Virus record (IMG/VR): IMGVR_UViG_3300023223_001813
Location: 1-36,949 of that record
Source: a virus
Length of the DNA stretch: 36,949 bases
Strand: one strand, 5' to 3'
Positions 10,107-18,262 of the stretch are shown here, in pieces; position 1 is the stretch's first letter, and each line of letters begins with the position of its first letter. Made by a program: the position numbers and the translations under genes. The notes under the pieces were generated by a model, which saw only the letters and a list, made by a program, of their open reading frames with translations, did not search any database and was not told where the DNA came from.

Positions 10107-10457
10107 TTACCCCGCATTGGCAAGTTTAGCTTTATCTTCGTCTGCCTTAATTTGATCCTTTGTACGCCTCGGACGCACGGATTTCATTTGTTCCTTATAA
10201 GGATCGGTGGCACGCAAAAACTCATCTTTCATGGTCACATTGCCTATATTGGTCTCAACCACAAGTTCAACAATGGCATCTTTACAAATAACCTTTATGA
10301 ATGAATTAGGTCGCACGATCATTTTTTTATCGTTAAAATAACCGGGTGCCAAGATTTCACTCAAAAGGTCTTCGGTGTTGCAATAAGAAAATATCCGGGG
10401 TGCCTCTGGTCCTGCGTTGACATGCACCGGACTGAATCCTTTTTTATCAAAAGACAT
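10107..10457 (-). CDS. Capsid-surface protein paralogue 1
   Basis: 116 residues. The first half (MSF..xGFSPV, FSY, LAPGYFND) matches the N-terminal parts of the products at 10509-10808 and 12736-13467, so the three genes form a paralogous set around the capsid gene. The shared motifs are MSF, FSPv, a Tyr about 25 residues in, then a GYF motif about 15 residues later. The C-terminal 35 residues are charged and Lys rich. Position next to the capsid gene suggests a decoration or head-fibre protein. Family and role are inference. Confidence 0.7.
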   Translation of the reverse strand: MSFDKKGFSPVHVNAGPEAPRIFSYCNTEDLLSEILAPGYFNDKKMIVRPNSFIKVICKDAIVELVVETNIGNVTMKDEFLRATDPYKEQMKSVRPRRTKDQIKADEDKAKLANAG

Positions 10458-10475
10458 AAATTCCTTTCCTAAAAC

Positions 10476-10499
10476 TCCCCCACAAGAAACTGTGGGGGA
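10476..10499 (-). terminator. Strong hairpin between capsid-surface genes
   Basis: TCCCCCACA (10476-10484) and TGTGGGGGA (10491-10499) form a 9-bp GC-rich stem with a 6-base loop. Read on the minus strand it is followed by GTTTTAGG, a short U tract, 20 bases before the next start. It may be a weak terminator or an RNA processing or stability site that sets relative expression of the two genes. Confidence 0.5.
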
Positions 10500-10508
10500 A
10501 TCCGAGAA

Positions 10509-10808
10509 TTAAGCTGCGTTGATATCCACCGTCTGGGTGGTGATCGCGTTGCCATCACTGCCATCATTGAGGATGAAAATGATGCTAAACCCAATGGTTC
10601 CCCCCGTGTCATGAGTGACCATGATCCAATCTGTTGATTTGAATATCCCCAACATATTCAGTTTAGGATCGACTGAATTTATTGGGAAATAGCCAGACCC
10701 CTTAATTGTCGCCAGACTATCCACTGAGACATAAGCAAAAACCTGAGGGACGACACCGGCCCTTGCCTGAGCCCCTACGGGACTAAAATCAGTTCTGATA
10801 AATGACAT
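10509..10808 (-). CDS. Capsid-surface protein paralogue 2
   Basis: 99 residues, first gene after the major capsid gene. It shares the MSF, FSPVGAQAR, FAYVS and GYF pattern with the products at 10107-10457 and 12736-13467. The rest is beta-rich with a short NDGSDGNA turn. Its position right behind the capsid terminator suggests a capsid decoration protein needed in many copies. Function is inferred from context. Confidence 0.72.
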   Translation of the reverse strand: MSFIRTDFSPVGAQARAGVVPQVFAYVSVDSLATIKGSGYFPINSVDPKLNMLGIFKSTDWIMVTHDTGGTIGFSIIFILNDGSDGNAITTQTVDINAA

Positions 10809-10827
10809 TTTAATTTCCTTTTATTAA

Positions 10828-10860
10828 AATTTAGCCCCCCGCGAGGTGGGAGGCTAAATT
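10828..10860 (-). terminator. Terminator-like hairpin after the major capsid gene
   Basis: AATTTAGCC (10828-10836) pairs with GGCTAAATT (10852-10860), with more pairing inside the loop (CCC with GGG). Read on the minus strand, a TTAATAAAA stretch follows. The place, just after the capsid gene, is that of the partial terminator Tphi of T7, which raises capsid over downstream tail transcripts. Equivalence is inference. Confidence 0.55.
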
Positions 10861-10865
10861 AGTTT

Positions 10866-11708
10866 TTAAGTTTCGTCAACGACTACGGAAACGATACCCA
10901 GGGGATCGATTACAACCGACCCAGCAGAGAAAAGACCATTGGACAACCAAGAAGTTTTCTCGGCAATCCAATCAACCGTAGCTCTGAAATCAATACCGAC
11001 CGCAAGACCGGTTGAGCCTCGTTGTCCACCATGAAAACCGAAACAAAAGCGATCACTTGCAGATAGAACCAGACCACCTTCAACACGGGTCTCAATCATG
11101 TGAAACGTAAAACCCATATATTCGCTAAACTGGCCATTGACTAAAACTTTTATGGCATTGAAATCCGCGCTCGTCGCCTTTTCATCGGCTAAGATTTGCT
11201 TTTTCGCACGCGGGCTCCAAATGATATTGCGTTCTGATTCAGGAACACCCTGATCATCGAAAAACTCAGCGATATCTGTCAACTTGGCTAGAGTCATGAC
11301 AGACGATGCAGACGTTCCGGCAATGCCACCAGCGGTTACGGCAGCGGTGAGAGCATCTAAAATAAGCTGGTCTTGACGACGACCAATCGCCATAGCAATT
11401 GTCATTGCCAACTCTGCTCGCTCGGAATAATTCACCTTTTGCTGATCGAAAATATCCGTGTATTCCGGAGCATTCCAATCCTCAAGAGTGGCGATAACGT
11501 GATCCTGCTGGATATTCATGGGAATGACATCGGTCTGGGGGATTCTTGGCGTTGCCAGACCTTTCCCAAAGGTGGGGAATTGATGCGTTGCGCCCACAAC
11601 TCCAGTTTTTACCCGGATCGCTCCGCGCAAAATACTGGACTTCTGGTATGCCTGTTTGACTTCCGCGTCAAACTGGGCGACTTCATTATTTGTTAGTGAA
11701 CGGGCCAT
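10866..11708 (-). CDS. Major capsid protein
   Basis: 280 residues (T7 gp10A has 345). It follows the scaffold block and precedes the tail tube genes. Blocks such as TPRIPQTDVIPMNIQ, EDWNAPEYTDIFDQQKV and AIGRRQDQLILDAL are features I associate with the HK97-fold capsid proteins of many marine and environmental podoviruses. The start has a clear GGAGG Shine-Dalgarno. No cleavable delta domain is obvious. A long upstream untranslated region (11709-11986) and a terminator after the gene suggest separate, strong expression. Confidence 0.88.
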   Translation of the reverse strand: MARSLTNNEVAQFDAEVKQAYQKSSILRGAIRVKTGVVGATHQFPTFGKGLATPRIPQTDVIPMNIQQDHVIATLEDWNAPEYTDIFDQQKVNYSERAELAMTIAMAIGRRQDQLILDALTAAVTAGGIAGTSASSVMTLAKLTDIAEFFDDQGVPESERNIIWSPRAKKQILADEKATSADFNAIKVLVNGQFSEYMGFTFHMIETRVEGGLVLSASDRFCFGFHGGQRGSTGLAVGIDFRATVDWIAEKTSWLSNGLFSAGSVVIDPLGIVSVVVDET

Positions 11709-11986
11709 TTGACAGCCTCCAAATTAAGATTAAAAAATACTTAAACTTAATCGAGTGCCAAATGGTATTTGGAGGGTCCCGAATACTAATTTTCTACTAA
11801 AATCTACTAAATTAGTATTTAGGAGTGCCACCGACTCATGAGGGTCGATGAAAAAAAGATAAATCTTTGCATTACTACCAGAGGATTGCAGAGAATTTTA
11901 TCCACTCCGGTCCTCATTTATAAAAATTTACTACATTTTATGATTTAGTGCAACTATTTTTATATTTCCTGAACGGATGTTTGACG
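11709..11986 (-). promoter_or_regulatory. Gene-free leader of the capsid gene with nested inverted repeats
   Basis: I find no convincing gene in these 278 bases. They hold an 11-bp inverted repeat (AATACTAATTT at 11782-11792, AAATTAGTATT at 11809-11819, loop 16), a shorter dyad CCAAATGGTATTTGG just upstream of the capsid Shine-Dalgarno, and direct copies of GAGTGCCA on both sides. The spacing suggests a structured 5' leader or promoter region for the capsid transcript. No phage-type promoter can be named, and no long U tract marks a terminator. Confidence 0.45.
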
Positions 11987-12739
11987 TTATGAAAGAGGGA
12001 TTCCCCATTTTCCGGATAAATAGGTTTGTACCTGATCAGATTTCTGTGATAGAAGATCCCGCCGACATAAAATAATTTCAGCCACATTCCCAACGAGCAA
12101 TTGGATAACCCCGTAATAAGAAAATAAGGACCCTTCGTTGACCTCAGTACCATCATTTGCCCTTAGATTTGTCACAGGGGTTCCTCCATTGACCGCAAGG
12201 GAGTGCTCAGTTCCGCTTCGCCGTCCACGGATAATCTGGTAGTCAGTATTGGTATTTCCCTTTGAATAAACGCCCCCATAATTAGAAGAATTTTGAAAAC
12301 TCATCTCTCCCGCCGAACTCGAATAATCCAAGTGATAGCGCAGACTTGCCGTTTTCGTGAGAGAAAAGATTCTCACCGCTTTCTGCGTTTCCGTAGTCCG
12401 CCGAGAAACAACAAAAATTGTATTATTCCCCATCGGCACATCATAAAGCCCAGCGGGAATGACCATCCTCTGGGCTCCATTGAGTGTGAGCACATTCAAA
12501 CCATTCAGCTTATCTACTCCTGTCTGCGGACGCTTGACGTGCGTGTTTTCCTTGATCATATGAGCCTCAGGGCCCTTGTCCGCCCAAACACTCACGCGTC
12601 CTGAAATGACTGTTTGAGTAGTCATATCAGCGCCATCCAACCAAAGACCAAGATTGGGCAAAATAGTAGGAATAAAATCGGAAATGGGAGGGGGAGGTGG
12701 CGAAGAGGAAAAATCTTGGGACTCCGTAATCCCAATCAT
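11987..12739 (-). CDS. LamG/concanavalin-like lectin domain protein, head-associated
   Basis: 250 residues from the ATG at 12739, chosen because it overlaps the stop of the preceding gene (ATGA) and has GGAG seven bases upstream. After a Pro-rich linker (SSPPPPPISDF) comes a beta-sandwich pattern: LPNLGLWLDGADM, then VSVWADKG, then LNGAQRM, NNTIFVVSRR and a terminal strand LSGKWGIPLS. This order is typical of LamG/ConA-like glycan-binding domains in phage particles. Co-translation with the collagen-stalk protein and location next to the capsid gene suggest a head-surface adhesin rather than a tail part. Ligand unknown. Confidence 0.7.
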   Translation of the reverse strand: MIGITESQDFSSSPPPPPISDFIPTILPNLGLWLDGADMTTQTVISGRVSVWADKGPEAHMIKENTHVKRPQTGVDKLNGLNVLTLNGAQRMVIPAGLYDVPMGNNTIFVVSRRTTETQKAVRIFSLTKTASLRYHLDYSSSAGEMSFQNSSNYGGVYSKGNTNTDYQIIRGRRSGTEHSLAVNGGTPVTNLRANDGTEVNEGSLFSYYGVIQLLVGNVAEIILCRRDLLSQKSDQVQTYLSGKWGIPLS

Positions 12740-13467
12740 GCTAGGGCTCCAAGTAAACTCCACTCATTGGTATCGATTTTTTTTAAAGTGGCCCCAGAAT
12801 TTTTGGCGCTAATTTTTTTAAAATCTTCTCTAGAGATAATTTTAACAGTTGAGGAAGAACTAAAGGTAACGGTTCCTCTTCCTTTCCTTAAAAAATCTAT
12901 TTCTGCTCCAATCGGAAAGGGCTGGGAGGCATTCGATGGAATATTGATGGTTTGAGGCAACCCGTTATCCATAACCCAAAATTTTTCATTATCGGAAACA
13001 ACCAAATTTTTGGTCCCTCCGGTAAATTCTCTTTTAGGGAAAGATCTCCAACCGACACCATCTTTGCCATCTGCACCCCTTAGACCCCTTAGACCCCTTG
13101 CACCCGTTGCACCCGTTGCACCGTCTGAGCCATCGGAACCCGCCGGACCTCGCAGTCCTTGAGCACCATCTTTACCATCTTTGCCATCTACAACCTTTAC
13201 ACTACTAGGAGAAATAACACCTGAATCAATAACGACGGTAGGGGGTCTAAGAAAAGTGCTGGCAACGGTGATAATCGCTTTACCATCTAAGAGAAAAACA
13301 TCGATAAAATCTCCCGGCAAAACCCGAGTACCGACTTCATTAAAATAGCCCGGAGCAAGGACCGTTTCTAAATCATCAGTGAGACTTTTATAAGACCAAT
13401 GTGTGGGGGATTTTCCTCTTCGGGTCTGGCCGCCAATAGGAGAGAAATTATTAACATCAAATGACAT
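12736..13467 (-). CDS. Head-fibre-like protein with collagen-like stalk
   Basis: 243 residues in three parts. Residues 1-75 match the two small paralogues at 10107-10457 and 10509-10808 (MSF, FSPIGGQTRRG, SYKSLTD, APGYFNE). Residues about 93-138 are uninterrupted Gly-X-Y triplets (GKDGKDGAQGLRG, GATGATGARGLRG). The last 100 residues form a beta-rich knob. A capsid-anchoring base, collagen-like trimer stalk and knob is the plan of phage head fibres. The stop codon overlaps the start of the lectin gene, so the two are probably made together. The anchor role of the N-terminal domain is inferred from its paralogues. Confidence 0.75.
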   Translation of the reverse strand: MSFDVNNFSPIGGQTRRGKSPTHWSYKSLTDDLETVLAPGYFNEVGTRVLPGDFIDVFLLDGKAIITVASTFLRPPTVVIDSGVISPSSVKVVDGKDGKDGAQGLRGPAGSDGSDGATGATGARGLRGLRGADGKDGVGWRSFPKREFTGGTKNLVVSDNEKFWVMDNGLPQTINIPSNASQPFPIGAEIDFLRKGRGTVTFSSSSTVKIISREDFKKISAKNSGATLKKIDTNEWSLLGALA

Positions 13468-13512
13468 GGAGTCCGATTCCTTTTCATTTGCAATTTTTGA
13501 GACAAATCTTTT

Positions 13513-14439
13513 TTAGTCAGATTTGGTTCCATAGGTGTCTGCAAAGGCTTTATCTACCTCGGCACGATAAGTGTCTCCGGCGGCACCATCTTCATAATAC
13601 CGTGGATCCGCCATCATGGCTTGGCACTCATCCGGTGTTTTGCGCCCGGTATTGGCATTGCCGTTGAGTTTTATCGGGATGGGTTTTTCGCCGCTGTTCA
13701 AACGTAATTTATTTGTGAGTTGGACACCCAAAGCCGAGCCGCCAAAACCCAACAAAAGATTGAATTCATCTTCATTGACAACACCATTTCGCATCAAAGT
13801 ATCGATCCAATCTCTATTGGTTTCGATAATTTTATCCGCGCCTTCGCCTAAAATGGCTTTTTCGCTCTCAGCGTCAAAAGGTTCGGGAAGAATGGGATGC
13901 AATTCTTCCATAAGAGTTTGCATTCCTTCTTCAAAATTTGCCTTACTCATGTCTCCCTTTTTCGCAAAATTCGCCAGTGCCACGAAAGCGGGATCAGAGG
14001 AATCCAATTCTCCATACCTGTCCAACGCATCGCCATCCTTTTGGCCTTCGGCTGGGCGTGAGCGATGCGGCGGTTTGTAATCGGTTAAATAATCTTCAGC
14101 TTTCTCCGGAGCACCGCCGCCTTTTTCTTGCTGGAGTTTGTTATACTCTGCCCTGAGTTTAGTATATCCTTCTCCCAAATCTTTGTCCCGTCCTTCACCT
14201 TTTTCCTCATCCCAATAATTTTTGGGATACCAATCTGGTCTTTCGGCTGGAGTTCCCGGAACTTCGGTTTTTAAAGGATCAGTCTCAGACGGAGTTTCAG
14301 AAGCAGGAGTTTCTTCTTTTTTGGTAGCATTGGCAAGCAAACCGGCCGCCGGATCTACTTTCGGAGTTTCGGTGGTCTCTGCCGCCGGAGTTTCAGTGGC
14401 CGGTTTTTCTTCTTGTGCTGGCGTGGTTACTTCATTCAT
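13513..14439 (-). CDS. Capsid assembly scaffolding protein
   Basis: 308 residues (T7 gp9 has 307), strongly acidic, with a low-complexity Thr/Pro/Glu N-terminal 60 residues (TPAAETTETPKVDPAAG) and helical C-terminal half with few hydrophobic residues. Composition, size and place between portal and capsid genes match podovirus scaffolds, which fill the procapsid and leave before packaging. No protease motif is seen, so release would be by exit, as in T7. Confidence 0.8.
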   Translation of the reverse strand: MNEVTTPAQEEKPATETPAAETTETPKVDPAAGLLANATKKEETPASETPSETDPLKTEVPGTPAERPDWYPKNYWDEEKGEGRDKDLGEGYTKLRAEYNKLQQEKGGGAPEKAEDYLTDYKPPHRSRPAEGQKDGDALDRYGELDSSDPAFVALANFAKKGDMSKANFEEGMQTLMEELHPILPEPFDAESEKAILGEGADKIIETNRDWIDTLMRNGVVNEDEFNLLLGFGGSALGVQLTNKLRLNSGEKPIPIKLNGNANTGRKTPDECQAMMADPRYYEDGAAGDTYRAEVDKAFADTYGTKSD

Positions 14440-14450
14440 AAATTATCTCC

Positions 14451-14849
14451 TTAATAATAATCCCACATTACATTTTGCGGTTTTTCTGAATCAAAATCAC
14501 AATGGATAAAATCTTTGCCAATTCCAATACGTTTGAAACCCGCCCCACTTATGGCTCGAATAAGAAAAAAACGATAATTTGAATTGTTGCAGCGGATATC
14601 GGCCGCCAATCCTCTCGTGTGTGCCGAATTTTCGACCCCTCCCACTGCTTTATTATGTTTTTCACATCGATAGGCTGAGTTGATAACAATCGAGCTACCA
14701 GCTGGAAGTGAATCGCGGGCTATTTGAAGTTTTAAAACCAAATCTTGCTCAATCCCTTCCTCATTGCAACAAGGGCAAACAAATTCCCGAGCGATAAAAT
14801 TTTGACTTAAATGCCTATTTAAATGATCGACCTCATCTTGAGTTGGCAC
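14451..14849 (-). CDS. Peptidase M15-type endolysin
   Basis: 132 residues starting at a GTG that overlaps the preceding gene by 17 bases. The zinc-binding pattern of the M15 family (Peptidase_M15_3-like) is visible: His77 in SAHTRGLAAD, Asp84 and His116 in HCDFD. A CPCC cluster at 25-28 may add a zinc knuckle. These enzymes cut peptide cross-links of peptidoglycan (L-Ala-D-Glu or D-Ala-D-Ala type). No signal peptide is present, so release would need the holin, for which 35421-35648 is the best candidate. An endolysin inside the head module instead of beside the holin is unusual but occurs in environmental podoviruses. Confidence 0.88.
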   Translation of the reverse strand: MPTQDEVDHLNRHLSQNFIAREFVCPCCNEEGIEQDLVLKLQIARDSLPAGSSIVINSAYRCEKHNKAVGGVENSAHTRGLAADIRCNNSNYRFFLIRAISGAGFKRIGIGKDFIHCDFDSEKPQNVMWDYY

Positions 14850-15126
14850 GTTTCATTCTCATTTCAAGATTTTTAATCACAATTTTTTGACCTTCGCGTT
14901 GATACATTTGAAATGTAGTGGCATCGGCATTTATAGCGCCGTTTCGATCCACAACATAACCTTCGACCGGGTTTTCTACATATTGTTGCCGCAACCAATC
15001 CAAAACCTTTTTACCCGCATGAGTACTAAAAGTTTTTGCAATCAGCACATCCATATCGAGAATTTTTTGGCTAATCCCCTGAGGGACACCTTTTTTTGGT
15101 TCGTTGAGATCACCGACTCCCATCAC
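14833..15126 (-). CDS. Bbp19-like small virion-module protein
   Basis: 97 residues. The block VLIAKTFSTHAGKKVLDWLRQQYVE and the ending with FQMYQREGQK and a basic helix resemble the Bbp19-type domain found beside podovirus portal genes. Molecular role is not known. It overlaps genes on both sides by a few bases, so it is part of one coupled block from portal to scaffold. Confidence 0.6.
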   Translation of the reverse strand: MMGVGDLNEPKKGVPQGISQKILDMDVLIAKTFSTHAGKKVLDWLRQQYVENPVEGYVVDRNGAINADATTFQMYQREGQKIVIKNLEMRMKRANSR

Positions 15127-15371
15127 ATGATCTCCAATTGACTGATAGGAATTGAACCCGCATCGCCGATCTTACCTTCTTCCTGTAAAACCTGAACCAT
15201 TTCACCAAATCCCTGCAATTGTTCGCGGGAAAATCCTACCGGCGAATTGACAATATTGATTTCGGTATTGCCGTGAATTTTATTAAATACAATTTTGCCC
15301 ACCGGAGGCTTTCGGGTTTTTACTTTAACCGAGCTATGATTCAAGGCTGCCCTATCTAACGCACTGTCCAT
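15123..15371 (-). CDS. Conserved small protein downstream of the portal gene
   Basis: 82 residues, starting MDSALDRAALNHSSVKV, with a Val/Asn-rich middle (NTEINIVNSP) and an acidic helix at the end. I do not recognise a domain. It begins 8 bases after the portal stop and overlaps the next start by 4 bases (ATGA), which supports it as a real gene. It may act in head assembly, on position alone. Confidence 0.6.
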   Translation of the reverse strand: MDSALDRAALNHSSVKVKTRKPPVGKIVFNKIHGNTEINIVNSPVGFSREQLQGFGEMVQVLQEEGKIGDAGSIPISQLEIM

Positions 15372-15379
15372 AAAATCTC

Positions 15380-16981
15380 CTATGCTGTAGATTGTGGAGC
15401 CTGTTCCGCCTGTGCGGCTTGAGCTGCGGCCAGTAATTGAGCGACTTGTTCCTGTAAATTTGCTCTTTCGGCTTCATCGCGTGCAAGATTAGGATCCACT
15501 CCAAGTTTATCAGCCGACCACTGGGCAAAATCCTCAACCTTGATCGACCCAAAAAGAACTTCCGGCCCTAAGGATTGAACAATCTGCAACCACTGAACCG
15601 CAGATTCCAAATCGTTAATATTTTGTTCTCTTGCCAAGGGAGAGGTGGGAACAACTTTAACGGCGCGGCCATTAAATTTTAACGGAAATTCTAAAAGCCC
15701 TCGTTTGACCATGATGTTGGTCACACGAGTGGCTAAAGGTTTTAGCAGTTCTGCATAAATACGGGAAAAGGGGGCACCAATATCTTGCGCGAGTTCGCGC
15801 ACTCTTTCGATAATTTCAGTGGGCGAGCGTACAGCGCCCGTGGGATCAGGCAAAGAACGATCAAATAATGCGGCGCGAATATTATTTTCAAGTTTTTCTG
15901 CCACCGCTTCGCCAACGTTAAAGTCTCCGGGGACATCCAACCTTTTAATATCGTCTATTCTGTCCAATGGTAAAAAAGTTCCAGCCGCAAGTTCCACCAT
16001 GTCCAAATTGGCAATAGAATCATTGGCAACACCCCATAAGCCGCTTATGGCCATTGAGGCATTTTGCAACATCAATTCAGTCGTTTTATTTAGAGTTTTA
16101 ATATCAGGAAGAGCAAAAAGCAAAGGACCACGGCCGAAAACTTCACCGGCCACCTTTATCCACCGGGTTATGATCCAAGGGCTTTCATCGAGTCGCCGTT
16201 CAACCAAGAGAGTGGAACCACCCGTGTCTAAATTTTGCACCTGAGTCGGTTGCGATATATTGGAATTATCCTGAGTGCCTTTTAGAATTACCTGATACCA
16301 AAAAACTTTTTCCTTAAAATCAAAATAGGTGGCTTCAAGAATATTTACCTTACTATCTTTTTTTAATTTATTGGCTTCAGCGATGAGTTGGCTAATTTTT
16401 GCTTTACCTTGGGCGGTGAGATCGTCCCAAGTGGTTTCAATATTTCTAGCAGCTATCGTATGTTGCCTGAAAACCCCATCAACGGAACTCAAGGGGCCTT
16501 CATCCAAACTCAACTGCGCATTGGGAACGGCGGTAAATATAATTGGGTTGTCGTCGTCTCCCTCCATAACCAACATGGCGGCCGTTCCCACCGCTAAATC
16601 TAAATAATATTCGGTGATCACGGTATCAAAATTTGAGTTACCAAGAATGGCAAAAAACTTTTTCTGAGCTTCCTTTAAAATTTTTCGAGCCTGGTCCTTA
16701 TCTTGATCTAAAATTTCAGAACCTGGGACAAAATCAAGCCACTCCTGATTGGGAGGGGTGAGATTGGATTGCAGTCGAGATGCGAATTTTTGAGTGGAAA
16801 TGATTTGGGTGGAATTAAAAACGCGGTTCATTTTATCCGCGCCGGGTTGGAACGTTGAGTAAAGGTTGCGCATTGGCAGGGCAAACTCATAAGCGTCGCG
16901 GTACTGGGAAACCCAATTTTGTTTTTCCTGATCTGCGGAATTGCCGCGGATGATCACATCTTCGGGCTTTAAAGCGGGCAT
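15380..16981 (-). CDS. Portal / head-tail connector protein (T7 gp8-like)
   Basis: 533 residues (T7 gp8 has 536). N-terminal blocks YEFALPMRN, NRVFNSTQIISTQKFAS and LQSNLTPPNQEWLDF are typical of the podovirus head-tail connector family (Pfam Head_tail_con). The SLDEGPLSSVDGVFRQH block and the late SPTEIIERVRELAQDIG helix also fit. The C-terminal 60 residues are Ala/Gln rich. The protein forms the dodecameric ring through which DNA is packed and ejected. Clear family call. Confidence 0.93.
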   Translation of the reverse strand: MPALKPEDVIIRGNSADQEKQNWVSQYRDAYEFALPMRNLYSTFQPGADKMNRVFNSTQIISTQKFASRLQSNLTPPNQEWLDFVPGSEILDQDKDQARKILKEAQKKFFAILGNSNFDTVITEYYLDLAVGTAAMLVMEGDDDNPIIFTAVPNAQLSLDEGPLSSVDGVFRQHTIAARNIETTWDDLTAQGKAKISQLIAEANKLKKDSKVNILEATYFDFKEKVFWYQVILKGTQDNSNISQPTQVQNLDTGGSTLLVERRLDESPWIITRWIKVAGEVFGRGPLLFALPDIKTLNKTTELMLQNASMAISGLWGVANDSIANLDMVELAAGTFLPLDRIDDIKRLDVPGDFNVGEAVAEKLENNIRAALFDRSLPDPTGAVRSPTEIIERVRELAQDIGAPFSRIYAELLKPLATRVTNIMVKRGLLEFPLKFNGRAVKVVPTSPLAREQNINDLESAVQWLQIVQSLGPEVLFGSIKVEDFAQWSADKLGVDPNLARDEAERANLQEQVAQLLAAAQAAQAEQAPQSTA

Positions 16982-16984
16982 AGG

Positions 16985-17230
16985 CTATGCCCTCTGGCCG
17001 CCGCCAAGTTTAATTGGGCGCGGGATCTGACCTGGACGTGTGAATAATGTTTGCGGACCGGCGGCGCGTGCTGTCGCGACTTTTGTTCTTTCAACGCCCC
17101 TAGCTTTTGCAAGCGCGGCTTTTTTGTCTGCTTGCTCTTTTAACCTTTTCTGTTCAGCCAATTCTTCTGCAGATGGACCTTTTGGTTTAGGTTTTGTTGC
17201 CCCGATAATAGCACTAATTACTGAGCCCAT
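16985..17230 (-). CDS. Small basic protein between terminase and portal
   Basis: 81 residues. Glycine-rich start (MGSVISAIIGATKPKPKG), an Ala/Lys/Glu helix (residues 20-55) and an Arg/Pro/Gly tail. Small proteins of this design occupy the same place upstream of the portal in many environmental podoviruses. No domain name or function is secure. It ends 3 bases before the portal start and overlaps the preceding gene by 17 bases. Confidence 0.6.
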   Translation of the reverse strand: MGSVISAIIGATKPKPKGPSAEELAEQKRLKEQADKKAALAKARGVERTKVATARAAGPQTLFTRPGQIPRPIKLGGGQRA

Positions 17231-17672
17231 TTTTCAAACTCCTTCCACCGATTCGTAAAAGATACCGGCGTAGTTGTTGAGGTGTCATTACGAACCATTT
17301 GAACAGTCCCATGACAGATTTAACTGTAGTCACACAGTTCATCAATCCGCGTATATTATAAGACACAGTTTTAGGCAAAGGCAATGAAATTTTAACCACA
17401 TCAAGGATATGGTTTTCTTTTATGAACTCTGAAGCGAGTTCTTCGGGATTATATGGCCAATGGTCGACGTCTAAAAATGTAGAAAGTGGCTCAACTTTGA
17501 TGGTGGTTTGGCGGGTCATGAGGCCCGGAGGCCCCATGTATTTAGGAAAGAAAACCCATACGTGCTGGTAGCCGTTCCAGGTAAAAATGTTCCAAGGACG
17601 ATGGTAGGGACTATTTTGAAATACTACATAATAAACACGGTGCTCTCTTTTAACTGCTTGAGACACAAACAT
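17214..17672 (-). CDS. Conserved podovirus hypothetical protein
   Basis: 152 residues, with aromatic-rich N-terminal half (PWNIFTWNGYQHVWVFFPKY) and a C-terminal MNCVTTVKSVMGL block followed by TPQQLRRYL. I have the impression of a widespread unnamed family near podovirus terminases, and Cys/His residues (YQHVW, MNCV) could suggest a hydrolase fold, but I cannot support an activity. The start is only 8 bases downstream of a perfect TATAAT, so its transcript may be nearly leaderless. Confidence 0.6.
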   Translation of the reverse strand: MFVSQAVKREHRVYYVVFQNSPYHRPWNIFTWNGYQHVWVFFPKYMGPPGLMTRQTTIKVEPLSTFLDVDHWPYNPEELASEFIKENHILDVVKISLPLPKTVSYNIRGLMNCVTTVKSVMGLFKWFVMTPQQLRRYLLRIGGRSLKNGLSN

Positions 17673-17680
17673 AGAGGTGT

Positions 17681-17705
17681 ATTATAAATTGTTCCATATG
17701 GAACA
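17681..17705 (-). promoter_or_regulatory. Minus-strand promoter with a perfect 16-bp palindromic operator
   Basis: TATAAT on the minus strand (plus 17681-17686) lies 8 bases before the start codon at 17672. Immediately upstream is the perfect palindrome TGTTCCATATGGAACA (17690-17705), filling the -10/-35 spacer, where a bound repressor would block polymerase. No good -35 is visible. Further upstream is a second, AT-rich dyad TGATAAT (17733-17739) / ATTATCA (17746-17752). Confidence 0.55.
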
Positions 17706-17769
17706 TATTTTATTCTTTTTATCACACTTTATTGATAATGTAATAATTATCATACAATTAAAACAATAT

Positions 17770-18060
17770 TTAATTAAAAATAACCGATTCTTTTAAAAGA
17801 AATTTTGGTCCAGGGACTCCGATCTTATATTTTCTGGGTTTCCCATTCACGATATCGAACTCAGCTACCACCATCCAACTCAAATCCCGCTTGGTCATTT
17901 TGGACAAAATCTTTAATACTTCGATCTTTGAAGTGCAGACAGCTACGTAACTTATTGGATTCACATGAACGCCGAACTCGGACTCCATCTTGTTTCGGTC
18001 CACTATGACCCAATTGGTTTCTTTGGAATTTTCTACTTTTTTGGACAGTATTTTTTTCAT
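17770..18060 (-). CDS. Hypothetical protein
   Basis: 96 residues from the ATG at 18060, chosen because AGGAG lies 5 bases upstream; a GTG 6 bases earlier is possible. Starts MKKILSKKVENSKET and contains a beta-alpha pattern (YVAVCTSKIEVLKILS, LSWMVVAEFDIV). No family recognised. Located between terminase and the palindromic promoter, in the early part of the late operon. Confidence 0.5.
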   Translation of the reverse strand: MKKILSKKVENSKETNWVIVDRNKMESEFGVHVNPISYVAVCTSKIEVLKILSKMTKRDLSWMVVAEFDIVNGKPRKYKIGVPGPKFLLKESVIFN

Positions 18061-18068
18061 AAACACTC

Positions 18069-18236
18069 CTAAGAAACAAAATTTTTAAAAACTTCCGGAA
18101 AACGCCAGAGCTTGTATCCGTGGATTGGATCGCAGGCATAAAATCTTCCGGTATGCCACCATGGGAAAGGGCTCGCGTGTCCGGCAATAACTGTTTGCCC
18201 ACAGATTCTACATGCCCTGATCAAGAGCACCTTCAT
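18069..18236 (-). CDS. Small protein with a CRICG zinc-like motif
   Basis: 55 residues from the ATG at 18236 (a longer version would overlap the terminase gene). CRICG near the start followed by one more Cys (FYACD) and His residues could bind zinc, but a full four-ligand set is not clear. Aromatic rich (FPWWHTGRFY). Not recognised; supported mainly by tight packing between neighbours. Confidence 0.45.
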   Translation of the reverse strand: MKVLLIRACRICGQTVIAGHASPFPWWHTGRFYACDPIHGYKLWRFPEVFKNFVS

Positions 18237-18262
18237 TTTGGAAATTTTCTCAATTGAAATCA

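Noticed and set aside
10107-13467. Diversity-generating retroelement acting on the lectin or head fibre
   Set aside because: No reverse transcriptase gene and no template/variable repeat pair were found.
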